From the NCBI RefSeq assembly GCF_016918015.1, contig NZ_JAERMK010000013.1:90526-154525 (forward strand): a stretch of DNA of 64,000 bases. The letters are read 5' to 3'. The notes under the pieces were generated by a model. That model had not been told where the DNA came from. It saw only the letters and a program-made list of their open reading frames with translations, and searched no databases. Shown here one piece after another: positions 1-8,998 of the stretch; the stretch's first letter is position 1, and each line of letters starts with the position of its first letter. The position numbers and the translations under genes were made by a program. The DNA comes from Glycomyces sp. YM15 (GTDB lineage Bacteria > Actinomycetota > Actinomycetes > Mycobacteriales > Micromonosporaceae).

Positions 1-101
1 GTTGGGGTTAAACCATCACCCCCTTGTGGCCAATGTTTGCCCGCAAAAATGGGGGGGGGGGGCGGGGGGGGCGGCCCCCGGGGGGGGCGCCCGCCTCCGC
101 A
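1..101. other. G/C-homopolymer-rich stretch downstream of valS
   Basis: This short region beyond the valS stop codon holds runs of about ten and eight G, then C5 and G8, within 50 bases. The runs can fold loosely on themselves and may act as the valS terminator. Homopolymers this long are also typical places for sequencing or assembly error, so the exact lengths should be distrusted. No gene is visible. Confidence 0.5.
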
Positions 102-2723
102 TTACGCCAGTCGTTCGAGCTGCGCCGTGATGCGCGCGATGTCGGCCTCGGCGGTCGCCTTGCGCGCCTTGATCTTGTCGACCACCGCATCGGGCGCCTT
201 CGCCAGGAACGCCTCGTTGCCGAGCTTGCCGGTCGTCCCGGCCAGCTCCTTCTCGGCGGCCTTGAGGGCCTTGTCGAGACGGGCCCGTTCGGCCGCCACG
301 TCGATCGTGCCCGACGTGTCGAGCGCGACCGTGACCTGGTCCGAGACGGCCAGTTCGGCGGTCGGCGCGAAGCCTTCGGCCTCGGCGTCGAGCTTCGCGA
401 ACGAGCGGATGAGCCATTCCTGGTCGCCCAGTCCCGCCGCGTCGAGGCCGGTGATGCGCGCGGCCACCCGCTGGCCCGGCTTGACGCCCTGGTCCGAGCG
501 GAAGCGCCGCACCTCGACGACCACATGCTGCATGGCGGCCACGAGCCGTTCGGCCTCCTCGTCCACTCCGGACGGCGTCGGCCAGGCGGCCACGGTGAGC
601 GAGTCGCCCCGCTCCTCAGTGCCGGTGAGCGTCAGCCACAGCTCCTCCGTGACGAACGGGATCACCGGGTGCAGCAGGCGCAGCAGCTGGTCGAAGACGT
701 GGCCGAGCACCCGGCGGGTGTCCTCGGCGGCCTGGCCGCCCGCGGCGAGCACCGGCTTGGTCAGCTCCAGGTACACGTCGAACACGTCGTCCCACGCGAA
801 GTGGTAGAGCACGTCCATCGCCTTCGCGAACTCGTACTGCTCCAGGTGGGCGTCCACCGTCGTGACGGTGCCCGACAGTCGCGAGAGGACCCACCGGTCG
901 ACGAGCGACGGGTCCGCGGGCAGGTCGCCCTCCACGGTGGCGCCGCTCATGAGCGCGAACCGGGTGCCGTTCCACAGCTTGTTGCAGAAGTTCCTCGCGA
1001 CCTCGGCCAGCTCGATCGAGGCGATGCCGTCAGCGCCCGGGTTGGCCTCGCGCGCCAGCATGAACCGCAGCGCGTCGGCCCCGAACCGGTCGACCACCTC
1101 GAGCGGGTCGATGCCGTTGCCCAGGGACTTCGACATCTTCACGCCGTTCTTGTCCCGGAGCAGGCCGTGCAGGACCACCTCGGAGAACGGCGCCTTGCCC
1201 ATCGCGTAGGTCCCGAACATCATCATCCGCACCACCCAGAAGAAGATGATGTCCCAGCCGGTGATGAGCGCGGCCGTCGGATAGAACTTCTCCAGCGCCG
1301 GGGTCTCCTCCGGCCAGCCGAACGTCGAGAACGGCCACAGGGCCGACGAGAACCACGTGTCGAGCACGTCCGGGTCCTGCGTGTAGCCCTCCGGGGCGGT
1401 CTCGCCCGGGCCCACGCACACCTCTTCGCCGTTCGGGCCGTACCAGATCGGGATCCGGTGGCCCCACCACAGCTGGCGCGAGATGCACCAGTCGAGCAGG
1501 TTGTCCACCCACCCGAAGTAGCGCTTCTCCATCTCCGGCGGGTAGATCTTCGTCTCGCCGTTGCGGACCGCGTCACCGGCCATCTTCGCCAGGCGCTCCA
1601 CCTTCACGAACCACTGCATCGACAGCCGCGGCTCCACAGTGGTGTCGCAGCGCTCGCAGTGGCCGACGGCGTGCATGTACGGGCGCTTCTCGGCCACGAT
1701 CCGGCCGTCGGCCCGCAGCGCGGCGGCGATCGCCGAACGCGCCTCGAACCGGTCGAGCCCCTGGAACGGGCCGTGCGCGGTGATCACGCCGCGCTCGTCC
1801 ATGATGAGGATCGAGTCCAGGTCGTGGCGCTGGCCGATCGCGAAGTCGTTCGGGTCGTGCGCCGGGGTCACCTTCACCGCCCCGGTCCCGAACTCGGGGT
1901 CGACGTGCGTGTCGGCCACGATCGGGATGCGGCGCCCGGTGAACGGCACCTCAACGGTGGTGCCGAGCAGGTGCCGGTAGCGCTCGTCGTCGGGGTGGAC
2001 GGCCACGGCGGTGTCGCCGAGCATCGTCTCGAGCCGGGTCGTGGCGACCACGATCGACTCGTCCCCGTCGCCGTAGCGCATCGACACGAGCTCGCCCGCG
2101 TCGTCCTGGTGCTCCACCTCGGCGTCGGAGAGCGCGGTCATGCAGCGCGGGCACCAGTTGATGATGCGCTCGGCGCGGTAGATCATGCCGTCGTCGTACA
2201 TGCGTTTGAACATCGTCTGCACGGCGCTGGAGAGGCCCTCGTCGAGGGTGAACCGCTCGCGGTCCCAGTCGACGCCGTCGCCGATCTTCTTCATCTGCGA
2301 GCTGATGCGCTCGTGGTAGGTGTCCTTCCACTCCCACGCCTTCGCCACGAACGCCTCGCGGCCCAGGTCGTGGCGGGAGAGGCCCTCCTTGTCGGCGAGC
2401 TGGCGCTCCACCACGTTCTGCGTGGAGATCCCGGCGTGGTCGGTGCCCGGCAGGAACAGGGCCTCCTTGCCGCGCATGCGCTCGCGGCGCACCATCCAGT
2501 CGATGAGGGTGTGATTGAGCGCGTGCCCGAGGTGCAGCTGGCCGGTCACGTTCGGCGGCGGGATCACGATCGCGTAAGGGTCGCGGTCCGAGTCGTCGGA
2601 AGCCTTGAAGCGACCGTCGGCTACCCACTTCTCGTAGCGTCGCGCCTCTACCTCTACGGGCGCGTACGTCTTCGGGAGATGGGTTTCCAGGTCCGGTGTC
2701 TGCTTCGCTTCGTCTGTCACCAC
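102..2723 (-). CDS. valS: valyl-tRNA synthetase
   Basis: This cytoplasmic class Ia synthetase charges tRNA-Val with valine and hydrolyses mischarged threonine. The Rossmann-fold signature HLGH is at residues 64-67 behind PPPNVTG, and the second ATP-binding motif KMSKS is at 529-533. The C-terminal end is rich in Ala, Glu and Lys, as in the tRNA-binding coiled coil of ValS. At 873 residues it has the normal full length. The start is GTG; a second GTG directly follows it, so the exact first residue could shift by one. It is separated by 39 bp from meaB downstream on the complementary side, with no obvious functional link. Assignment is secure. Confidence 0.97.
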   Translation of the reverse strand: MVTDEAKQTPDLETHLPKTYAPVEVEARRYEKWVADGRFKASDDSDRDPYAIVIPPPNVTGQLHLGHALNHTLIDWMVRRERMRGKEALFLPGTDHAGISTQNVVERQLADKEGLSRHDLGREAFVAKAWEWKDTYHERISSQMKKIGDGVDWDRERFTLDEGLSSAVQTMFKRMYDDGMIYRAERIINWCPRCMTALSDAEVEHQDDAGELVSMRYGDGDESIVVATTRLETMLGDTAVAVHPDDERYRHLLGTTVEVPFTGRRIPIVADTHVDPEFGTGAVKVTPAHDPNDFAIGQRHDLDSILIMDERGVITAHGPFQGLDRFEARSAIAAALRADGRIVAEKRPYMHAVGHCERCDTTVEPRLSMQWFVKVERLAKMAGDAVRNGETKIYPPEMEKRYFGWVDNLLDWCISRQLWWGHRIPIWYGPNGEEVCVGPGETAPEGYTQDPDVLDTWFSSALWPFSTFGWPEETPALEKFYPTAALITGWDIIFFWVVRMMMFGTYAMGKAPFSEVVLHGLLRDKNGVKMSKSLGNGIDPLEVVDRFGADALRFMLAREANPGADGIASIELAEVARNFCNKLWNGTRFALMSGATVEGDLPADPSLVDRWVLSRLSGTVTTVDAHLEQYEFAKAMDVLYHFAWDDVFDVYLELTKPVLAAGGQAAEDTRRVLGHVFDQLLRLLHPVIPFVTEELWLTLTGTEERGDSLTVAAWPTPSGVDEEAERLVAAMQHVVVEVRRFRSDQGVKPGQRVAARITGLDAAGLGDQEWLIRSFAKLDAEAEGFAPTAELAVSDQVTVALDTSGTIDVAAERARLDKALKAAEKELAGTTGKLGNEAFLAKAPDAVVDKIKARKATAEADIARITAQLERLA

Positions 2724-2762
2724 CCAAGTGTATGTAGCGCGGATGGCGCGGCGCGAAGCGGT

Positions 2763-3698
2763 TTACGAGGTGTCGCCCAGGACCCTTCGGGTCGCGCTCG
2801 CCACGTCCGTTTCGCCGTTCGCGACCTGTTCGGCGAGCTCCTCGCTCACCGTGTAGCGGCGCCGGAGCTCGGCGTCGACGCGGGCGCGGATCTCGGCGGC
2901 GGCGCGGCGGCGGCGCTTGTCGGCGAGGTGGTCGCCGCCGGCGAGCCAGTCGCGGTGCTTGGTGATGGCGGCGACGAGGTCGTCGATGCCCTTGGCTTCG
3001 GAGGCGACGGTGCTGCATATGGGCTGGCGCCATTCGCCGGGTTCGCGGCGGACGAGGCTCATGAGGGCGCGGAGGTCGCGCACGGTGCCGTCGGCGCCGG
3101 GCCGGTCGGCCTTGTTGACGACGTACACGTCGGCGATCTCCACGACCCCGGCCTTGACGGCCTGGATCCCGTCCCCCATGCCGGGGGCGAGCAGCAGGAG
3201 GGTCGTGTCGGCGAGGGAGGCGATCTCGACCTCGGCCTGGCCGACGCCGACCGTCTCGACGATGACCACGTCGAAGCCGAGCCCTTCGAGGAGGCGCACG
3301 GCCGCGCCCGTGGTCGCGGCGAGGCCGCCGAGGTGGCCGCGGGTGGCGATGGAGCGGATGTAGACGCCGTCGTCGAGGGCGTGGTCGGCCATGCGGACGC
3401 GGTCGCCGAGGATCGCGCCGCCGCTGAAGGGGCTCGAGGGGTCCACGGCGAGCACGCCGACGCGAAGATCCGCCTCACGCCACGCGGCGATCAGCGCGGA
3501 GACGAGGGTCGACTTGCCGACGCCCGGCGAACCGGTGACGCCGACGATCGTGGCGTCGCCGCCTTTCACGAGGCGCGCGATCTCCGGTGCGCCTGAGCCG
3601 TCCACGAACGTGGTGCCGTTCTCGACGGCGGTGATGAGGCGGGCGGTGGCCCGGCGGTCTCCCGCTCGGGCCGCCGCCACCAGGTCTGCGACCTGCAT
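2763..3698 (-). CDS. meaB: methylmalonyl-CoA mutase-associated GTPase MeaB
   Basis: MeaB is a G3E-family P-loop GTPase that gates cobalamin loading and protects methylmalonyl-CoA mutase. The P-loop GSPGVGKST lies at residues 56-64. Further motifs are AVDPSSPFSGGAILGDR, ETVGVGQAE and the base-recognition motif NKAD. The protein has 311 residues, normal for the family. The reading frame is open further upstream, but the ATG at 3698 gives the expected N-terminus and overlaps the TGA of the upstream thiolase as TGATG, which implies translational coupling. The mutase itself is not in the window. With the thiolase and mce it marks propionate/odd-chain metabolism. Confidence 0.95.
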   Translation of the reverse strand: MQVADLVAAARAGDRRATARLITAVENGTTFVDGSGAPEIARLVKGGDATIVGVTGSPGVGKSTLVSALIAAWREADLRVGVLAVDPSSPFSGGAILGDRVRMADHALDDGVYIRSIATRGHLGGLAATTGAAVRLLEGLGFDVVIVETVGVGQAEVEIASLADTTLLLLAPGMGDGIQAVKAGVVEIADVYVVNKADRPGADGTVRDLRALMSLVRREPGEWRQPICSTVASEAKGIDDLVAAITKHRDWLAGGDHLADKRRRRAAAEIRARVDAELRRRYTVSEELAEQVANGETDVASATRRVLGDTS

Positions 3699-4858
3699 CA
3701 AGCTCCCTTGAGGACGATCGCGTCGCCTTGGCCGCCGCCCCCGCAGAGGCCCGCGGCGCCGAGCCGGCCGGGGCCGAGCTGGCGGGCGAGGGTCTGGGCG
3801 AGGCGCGCGCCGGAGGCCCCGATCGGGTGCCCGAGCGCGATCGCGCCGCCGTCGGGATTGACCTTCTCCAGGTCCACGCCCAGGGACTCGGCCGAGGCCA
3901 GGACGACCGCGGCGAAGGCCTCGTTCATCTCGACCACGTCGAGGTCGGCGGCCGCGACACCGGCCTTCGCGAGGGCTTTGGCGATCGCGTTGGCGGGCTG
4001 GTCGAGCAGCGAGTTGTCGGGCCCGGCCACGGTGGCGTACGCCAGGATCTCGGCGGTCCAGGCCCAGCCGTTCGCCACGGCGGTGGACTTCCTGGCCAGG
4101 ACGAGCGCGGAGGCGCCGTCGGAGATCTGCGAGGCCGTGGCGGCCGTGATGGTGCCGTTCTCGGTGAAAGCCGGACGCAGCCGGCCCAGGCCCTCGGCGG
4201 TGGAATCGGGCCTGACGCCCTCGTCGGCGTCCACGAGGCCCTTGCGGGTCTCGACGGCGGTGATCTCCTCGGCGAGCCGCTCGGCGGCCTTGGCGGCGCG
4301 CTGGTGCGAGTAGGCGGCGAAGGCGTCCTGGTCCTCGCGGGTGATCGAGCGGCCCTTGAGATGGCGCTCGGTGGACTCGCCCATCGAGATGCCGTCGTAG
4401 GCGTCGGTGAGGCCGTCGTGGGCGAGGTGGTCGAGGAGCACGGCCCCGCCGTACTTGAAGCCGCGGCGCGAGCCCGGCAGCAGGTGCGGCGCGCGGCTCA
4501 TCGACTCCATGCCCCCGGCGACGATCACGTCGGCGGCGCCGCCGCGCAGGAGCTGGTCGGCCAGGCCGACGGCGGTGAGCCCCGAGAGGCAGACCTTGTT
4601 GACCGAGAGCGACGGGATGCTCATGGGCAGCCCGGCCGCGACGGCGGCCTGGCGGGCGGGGTTCTGGCCGCATCCGGCGGGCAGGACCTGGCCGAGGATG
4701 ACCTGGTCCACCTGCTCAGGGGCGACGCCGGCCCGCTCGAGTGCGGCTCTGATGGCGGTCCCGGCCAGATCGGTGGCGGGGATGTCGGCGAGCGCGCCGT
4801 TGAAGCGCCCGATGGGTGTCCGGGCACTGGCGAGGATGACGGTGCTGTCGTCGTTCAT
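3698..4858 (-). CDS. acetyl-CoA C-acetyltransferase (thiolase)
   Basis: This thiolase interconverts two acetyl-CoA with acetoacetyl-CoA in the cytoplasm. The nucleophilic cysteine is C90 in NKVCLSG. NEAFA, GHPIGASGAR (catalytic His) and the C-terminal CGGGGQGDA (second catalytic Cys) all follow in order. Its 386 residues match biosynthetic-type thiolases. The ATG at 4858 has a GGAGG ribosome site about 7 nt upstream. It is the first gene of a two-gene unit with meaB and is divergent from mce across 32 bp. As I recall, the same thiolase-meaB-mce grouping flanks scy/filP in Streptomyces. It could act in polyhydroxybutyrate, ethylmalonyl-CoA or fatty-acid metabolism. Confidence 0.93.
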   Translation of the reverse strand: MNDDSTVILASARTPIGRFNGALADIPATDLAGTAIRAALERAGVAPEQVDQVILGQVLPAGCGQNPARQAAVAAGLPMSIPSLSVNKVCLSGLTAVGLADQLLRGGAADVIVAGGMESMSRAPHLLPGSRRGFKYGGAVLLDHLAHDGLTDAYDGISMGESTERHLKGRSITREDQDAFAAYSHQRAAKAAERLAEEITAVETRKGLVDADEGVRPDSTAEGLGRLRPAFTENGTITAATASQISDGASALVLARKSTAVANGWAWTAEILAYATVAGPDNSLLDQPANAIAKALAKAGVAAADLDVVEMNEAFAAVVLASAESLGVDLEKVNPDGGAIALGHPIGASGARLAQTLARQLGPGRLGAAGLCGGGGQGDAIVLKGA

Positions 4859-4877
4859 GAAGACCTCCGTTGGTCGA

Positions 4878-4890
4878 TACCCTCGATGGT
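4878..4890 (+). promoter_or_regulatory. candidate leaderless promoter of mce
   Basis: A TACCCT hexamer (4878-4883, TANNNT type) ends 7 nt before the ATG at 4891, and no Shine-Dalgarno sequence lies in between. The transcript would start at or next to the start codon. The -35 element would fall inside the thiolase start region, so the two divergent promoters must interlock. Confidence 0.45.
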
Positions 4891-5319
4891 ATGACGTTCA
4901 CTGAGGGAATCGGCTTGCGGCGCATCGATCACGTCGGGATCGCGGTCCCGGACCTGGATGCGGCCCTGGAGTGGTATGCCGGGGCGCTCGGCGGGACCGA
5001 GGTGCACCGCGAGGTGAACGAGACGCAGGGCGTGGTCGAGGCGATGGTCGCGTGGCCGGAGGGCGGGGCGCAGGTGCAGCTGCTCGCGCCGCTGCGGGAC
5101 GCCTCGCCGATCGCGAAGTTCATCGGTTCGAAGGGGCCGGGGCTGCAGCAGCTGGCCTTCACCGTCGAGGACGTGGAGGCGGCGGCGGCCGCGCTGCGGG
5201 CAAGAGGCTGCCGGATGCTGTACGACGAAGCGCGCCAGGGCACCGCGGGCTCCAAGATCAACTTCGTGCACCCGAAGGACGCCGGGGGCGTCCTGGTCGA
5301 ACTCGTCGAACCCGCATAG
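4891..5319 (+). CDS. mce: methylmalonyl-CoA epimerase
   Basis: This vicinal-oxygen-chelate metalloenzyme converts (2S)- to (2R)-methylmalonyl-CoA for the cobalamin-dependent mutase. The N-terminal metal ligand is His14 in RIDHVGIAV. The ligand Gln is in QVQLLAP and the C-terminal Glu ligand is in VLVELVEP. The site written GxHH in many epimerases reads GLQQ here, so the usual third ligand His is Gln. Its 142 residues are typical of the family. I prefer the ATG at 4891 over an in-frame TTG 21 nt upstream because of homology and the -10-like element. It is divergent from the thiolase-meaB pair, which supplies the pathway context. Confidence 0.93.
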   Translation: MTFTEGIGLRRIDHVGIAVPDLDAALEWYAGALGGTEVHREVNETQGVVEAMVAWPEGGAQVQLLAPLRDASPIAKFIGSKGPGLQQLAFTVEDVEAAAAALRARGCRMLYDEARQGTAGSKINFVHPKDAGGVLVELVEPA

Positions 5320-5512
5320 GGCGCTTGCAGGTCCGCTGTCGGAGGGCGACGAGACGGTCACGATCGCTGTCGGATTGATGACGCCAATCGGGTGACACCT
5401 GGCGGACACCGAAACTTCACCGCACACGAGTTCCGTGTCGTTTCAAGGATTTCGCCCGTTTTGCGGCTAGTGTTGCGGGTGGTTCGCCCCTCATAAACCC
5501 CTGACCTTGCTG

Positions 5513-5541
5513 TCGACATTCGCCGTCGCGTCTGCAAGTAT
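5513..5541 (+). promoter_or_regulatory. candidate promoter of the first coiled-coil gene
   Basis: TCGACA (5513-5518) and AAGTAT (5536-5541) are separated by exactly 17 bp and end 6 nt before the ATG at 5548. No ribosome site is seen, so the message would be leaderless. The same -35 hexamer TCGACA occurs at smpB. The -10 hexamer is a weak match. Confidence 0.4.
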
Positions 5542-5547
5542 TGGTCC

Positions 5548-6747
5548 ATGTCGCAGCAGCCCTCCAGCAGTACCTTTTTCGACAACGACCAATCGGTGCC
5601 TGAGTTCCCCGTCCAGTTGCGGGGTTACGACCGTCACCAGGTGGATGAGTTCATCTCGAAGAACCTCGGCAAGCTGAAGCAGACCGAGTCGCAGCGGACA
5701 GAGGCCGAGCAGCGGATGACGGACGCCCAGCGTCGTCTGCGCCAGGCCGAGCAGCGCATCCAGGGTCTCGAGCAGCGTCTCGCCGAGCAGCAGAAGCAGC
5801 TCGAGGAGAACACCCGCCCGACGCTCTCCGGACTCGGCACCCGCGTCGAGCAGATCCTGCGGCTGGCCGAGGAGCAGGCCAACGAGCACCGCGCCGAGGC
5901 GAAGCGCGAGACCGAGGGCATCCTCTCGGCCGCCCGCCTCGAGTCCCGCGAGATCACCGACGCCGCCCGCGGCGAGGCCGGCTCCCTGAAGCAGAACGCC
6001 GAGCGCGAGGCCAACACCCTGCGCACCCAGGTCGAGCGCGAGGTCGCGGAGCTGCGGACCAACGCCCGCCGCGAATGCGAGACCCTCCGCGCCGACGCCG
6101 AGCGCGAGACCAAGCAGCTGCGCACCGCCACCGGTCACGAAGTGGCCGAACTCAAGGCGTCCGTCGAGCGCGAGGTCGCGACCCTCCGTGCCACGGCCGA
6201 CCGCGAGATCACCCAGCTGCGCGCCAAGGCCGCCCGCGAGGCGGAGGAGAAGCGCGCCGAGGCCGCGAAGCTCTTCGCCGAGGCGAAGGAGAAGCGCGAC
6301 AAGGACCTCCAGGCCCTCGACCTCGAACTGGCCGAGCGCAAGGAGAAGGCCGAGCGCGAGGAGTCCGACCGCCACACCCGCGCGGTCGCCGAGACCCAGA
6401 AGCTCGTCTCCGACGCCGAGAACCGCGCCCGCGACGCCGAAGAGCGCGCCAAGGCCGCGGAGACCCGCGGCGAGGAGAAGCGCTCCGAGGCCGACAACTA
6501 CGCGCAGGAGACCACCAGCAAGGCCAAGAAGGACGCGCAGAAGCTCGTCTCGGACGCGAAGGCCGAAGCCGAGCGCCTGCTGGCCGACGCCAAGTCGGAC
6601 GCCGAGCGCGTCACGACGGACGCCGAGACCAAGGTGGCCGAGCTCACCGCGAAGCGGGACCAGGTGCAGGAGACCCTGCGCAACCTCAGCGGTCTGGTCA
6701 GCGGCGCCCTCGGTGGCGCCCTTGGACAACAGGGCGACGACAAGTAG
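5548..6747 (+). CDS. DivIVA-motif coiled-coil protein, FilP/Scy type
   Basis: A 399-residue structural protein. After a short variable N-terminus comes a DivIVA-like membrane/oligomer motif, FPVQLRGYDRHQVDEFI (RGYD at 25-28). It is followed by about 340 residues of Ala/Glu/Arg/Lys-rich repeats that read as an uninterrupted coiled coil. The last 25 residues are Gly/Leu-rich. In Streptomyces, FilP and Scy form intermediate-filament-like scaffolds behind the hyphal tip and bind DivIVA. The gene sits next to mce-thiolase-meaB, as scy and filP do in S. coelicolor (from memory). By motif it resembles FilP; by position next to mce it is where Scy would be, so one-to-one orthology is unclear. A polar-growth role is inferred. 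Confidence 0.8.
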   Translation: MSQQPSSSTFFDNDQSVPEFPVQLRGYDRHQVDEFISKNLGKLKQTESQRTEAEQRMTDAQRRLRQAEQRIQGLEQRLAEQQKQLEENTRPTLSGLGTRVEQILRLAEEQANEHRAEAKRETEGILSAARLESREITDAARGEAGSLKQNAEREANTLRTQVEREVAELRTNARRECETLRADAERETKQLRTATGHEVAELKASVEREVATLRATADREITQLRAKAAREAEEKRAEAAKLFAEAKEKRDKDLQALDLELAERKEKAEREESDRHTRAVAETQKLVSDAENRARDAEERAKAAETRGEEKRSEADNYAQETTSKAKKDAQKLVSDAKAEAERLLADAKSDAERVTTDAETKVAELTAKRDQVQETLRNLSGLVSGALGGALGQQGDDK

Positions 6748-6921
6748 AAAAACAGGACGACAAGTAAACCTGGCGAATCCGCGTTACCGTCGAAGTCTGC
6801 GACCGTGAAGAATGATCGCAGGCGTAGGTCGACGGTGGAGGAACCACAGCTTCGGCCGCGTCCCGTCACATCCGGTCCCTTGCCGGCGGTGGCGGGACGC
6901 GGCTTACGTGAGGATGAGGGT

Positions 6922-8748
6922 ATGGCGCGTGAAGACAGACTGGACGACTCGGAACTGCTGACCGGATTCAACGAGGGTGGACCCGTCGAGTACGAGTTCG
7001 AGACCGCCTTGCGCGGATACGACAAGGGTCAAGTCAAGCGGTTCCTGCAGCAGATGCAGCTCCAGATGGACACCCTCGCAGGTGAACGAGCCGAAGCGGT
7101 CGCGCAGATCGACCGGCTGGTGATCCAGATCCAGCAGCTGCAGGCGCAGATCCAGGAGCTCAGGCGGCGCAGCGCCGCCGGCGACAAGGCCTCCTACCGG
7201 CATCTGGGCGTCCGCATCGAGCACATGCTGACCCTCGCGGAGGAGCAGGCCGAGGAGATCAAGGCCAACGCCCACGCGCAGACCCAGCATCTGCACCATC
7301 GCGCCGACCAGCGTCTCCGCGAGGCCGAAGCACAGATCGAGCAGGCCCGCAAGGACTTCGAGACCACGCTGAAGGCCCGGCGGGCCGCCGCCGAGAAGGC
7401 CGAGGCCGACCGGCGCGCGATCATCGACGCCGAGATCAACAAGCGGGCCCGCGAAGCGCAGGCCATGGTGGACCAGGCGAAGGAGCGCGCCGCCGCCCTC
7501 GTGGCCGAGGCGGAGCAGGACGCCGAGAACAAGCGCGCCGCGGCTGACGAGCAGACCCGGCAGCTGGTCGCTCACGTCGAACGCCTCCGGGCCGAGGCCC
7601 AGCAGCTCAAGGACGACGCCGCCCACGAATCCGAGCAGGCGATCGCCGAGGCCCGCGAGAAGGCCGACCGGATCGCCGCCGAAGCCGAGGCCGAGGCCGA
7701 GCGCAAGCGCGCCGAGCACGAGGCGGAGCTGCGGGACCTGCGCACCGAGGCCGTCGAGAACCTCGAGAAGTTCAAGCAGGAGACCGAGACCTTCGCGCAG
7801 ACCGTCCGCACCGAGGCCGAGAACGAGGCCACGCGGGTGCGGGCGGAGGCCGCCGACAACGCGACGTTGACGCGCACCGAGGCCGCCGACGAGGCCAAGC
7901 GGCTCCGTCTCGACGCCCAGCGGCGTCTGGAGGAGGCCGAGGCCGAGGCGCAGCGGCTCACGTCCGAGACCGACGAGAAGATCGCGAAGCTCACCGCGGA
8001 TGCCGAGGAGACCGCCCGACTGGAGCGCGAGGCCGCCGAGGCGAGCGCGTTGCGGCTGGCCGAGGAGACCGAGCGCGAGACCCAGCGGCTCCGCGAGGAG
8101 GCGGCCGACGCCTCCCGCAAGGAGCGCGAAGCCGCCGAGATCGCGGCCCGCAAGCTGGGTGAGGAGACCGCCGCCGAGACGAAGCGGCTGCGCGAGGAGG
8201 CCGCTGCCGAGGCCGAGCGGGTCACCGCCGAGGCCGCCGCGGAGGCCACGAAGCTGCGCGAGAACGCCGACCGGGCGAAGGTCGAGGCAGAGGCCGAAGT
8301 GGAGCGTGCCCGCGCGCAGCTGGCCGAGATCGAGGCCGAGCGCGAGCGGCTGCTCGCCGAGGCGAAGGCCGAGGCCGCCCGGATCCTCGAGCAGGCCGGC
8401 CTGGAGGCCGAGCAGATCAAGTCCGAGCGGGACCAGTACGTGACCGAGGCCGAGAAGAAGGCCGAGAACGCGAAGCGCCGCGCCGAGGAGCTCTCCAAGA
8501 CCGCCAAGCAGACCGCGCGGCGCGACTCGGAGGCGATCCTCGCGACGGCCCGGGCGCAGGCGAAGAAGCTCGTCGAAGAGGCCCGTGCGGGCCGCGGCGA
8601 AGAAGCGCCCGCGAAGGCCGGAGAGCCGGCCGCGAAGGACGCACCGGCGTCGGAGGCGGCCGTCAACAAGCCGACCACCGGCCGCAAGCGCCCCGCGGGC
8701 GGCGGCAAGCAGAGCAGCGGGGCCACGGAGAAGGTCTCGTCCTCGTAA
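6922..8748 (+). CDS. long DivIVA-motif coiled-coil protein, Scy/FilP type
   Basis: A 608-residue partner of the preceding gene. A DivIVA-like motif (RGYD at 31-34 followed by KGQVKRFLQQMQ) leads into roughly 500 residues of Glu/Ala/Arg repeats with heptad- and hendecad-like spacing, for example recurring EAxxxAxRLRxEA blocks. The last 60 residues are low-complexity Ala/Pro/Lys/Gly/Ser and probably disordered. The frame is open from GTG 6805, but ATG 6922 has GTGAGG 8 nt upstream and gives the expected N-terminus. It lies 174 bp after the first coiled-coil gene on the same strand and is probably co-transcribed with it. The inferred role is polar cytoskeleton assembly with DivIVA. Confidence 0.8.
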   Translation: MAREDRLDDSELLTGFNEGGPVEYEFETALRGYDKGQVKRFLQQMQLQMDTLAGERAEAVAQIDRLVIQIQQLQAQIQELRRRSAAGDKASYRHLGVRIEHMLTLAEEQAEEIKANAHAQTQHLHHRADQRLREAEAQIEQARKDFETTLKARRAAAEKAEADRRAIIDAEINKRAREAQAMVDQAKERAAALVAEAEQDAENKRAAADEQTRQLVAHVERLRAEAQQLKDDAAHESEQAIAEAREKADRIAAEAEAEAERKRAEHEAELRDLRTEAVENLEKFKQETETFAQTVRTEAENEATRVRAEAADNATLTRTEAADEAKRLRLDAQRRLEEAEAEAQRLTSETDEKIAKLTADAEETARLEREAAEASALRLAEETERETQRLREEAADASRKEREAAEIAARKLGEETAAETKRLREEAAAEAERVTAEAAAEATKLRENADRAKVEAEAEVERARAQLAEIEAERERLLAEAKAEAARILEQAGLEAEQIKSERDQYVTEAEKKAENAKRRAEELSKTAKQTARRDSEAILATARAQAKKLVEEARAGRGEEAPAKAGEPAAKDAPASEAAVNKPTTGRKRPAGGGKQSSGATEKVSSS

Positions 8749-8761
8749 GCGGGACAAGCGA

Positions 8762-8803
8762 ACGGAAGGGCCCGGTGCGGAGATCCGCACCGGGCCCTTC
8801 CGT
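8762..8803. terminator. 19-bp perfect hairpin after the coiled-coil pair
   Basis: Arms 8762-8780 and 8785-8803 are perfect complements around the loop AGAT. It ends the coiled-coil transcript. As it is symmetrical it could also work on the other strand. Confidence 0.85.
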
Positions 8804-8945
8804 ATCGCCCACCCGTGCGGGGGACTCCAACGGGGGCCACCGCGGCCCGCGGCCCCCGCTCTTGTCGTACCCACGATGGACGCTGGCCCTACAGTCCTTT
8901 CCCCTCCAGTGGTGGGTGGGGGCTTGTGGACGGCCGATTGCAGAG

Positions 8946-8977
8946 AGGGCCCGCAGCGCGTTCGCGCCGCGGGCCCT
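8946..8977 (-). terminator. terminator of the mmsB-mmsA operon
   Basis: An inverted repeat of 14 pairs with one mismatch and a 4-nt loop lies 21 nt beyond the mmsB stop codon. It probably ends the sugar-transport transcript. Confidence 0.7.
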
Positions 8978-8998
8978 GGGTCCACTACCGGTGGCCGA

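Noticed and set aside
24-3596. A 1190-codon open frame on the plus strand over valS and meaB
   Set aside because: It is antisense to two certain genes, is His/Arg/Val-rich and has no recognisable domain; long shadow frames are expected at this GC content.
4870-4890. TTG at 4870 as the mce start
   Set aside because: It adds seven residues not found in epimerases and would lack a ribosome site; ATG 4891 fits a leaderless start.
5548-8748. CRISPR-like or satellite DNA repeats in the coiled-coil genes
   Set aside because: The periodic GAG/GCC-rich pattern is explained by coding for Glu/Ala heptads and is not a direct DNA repeat.
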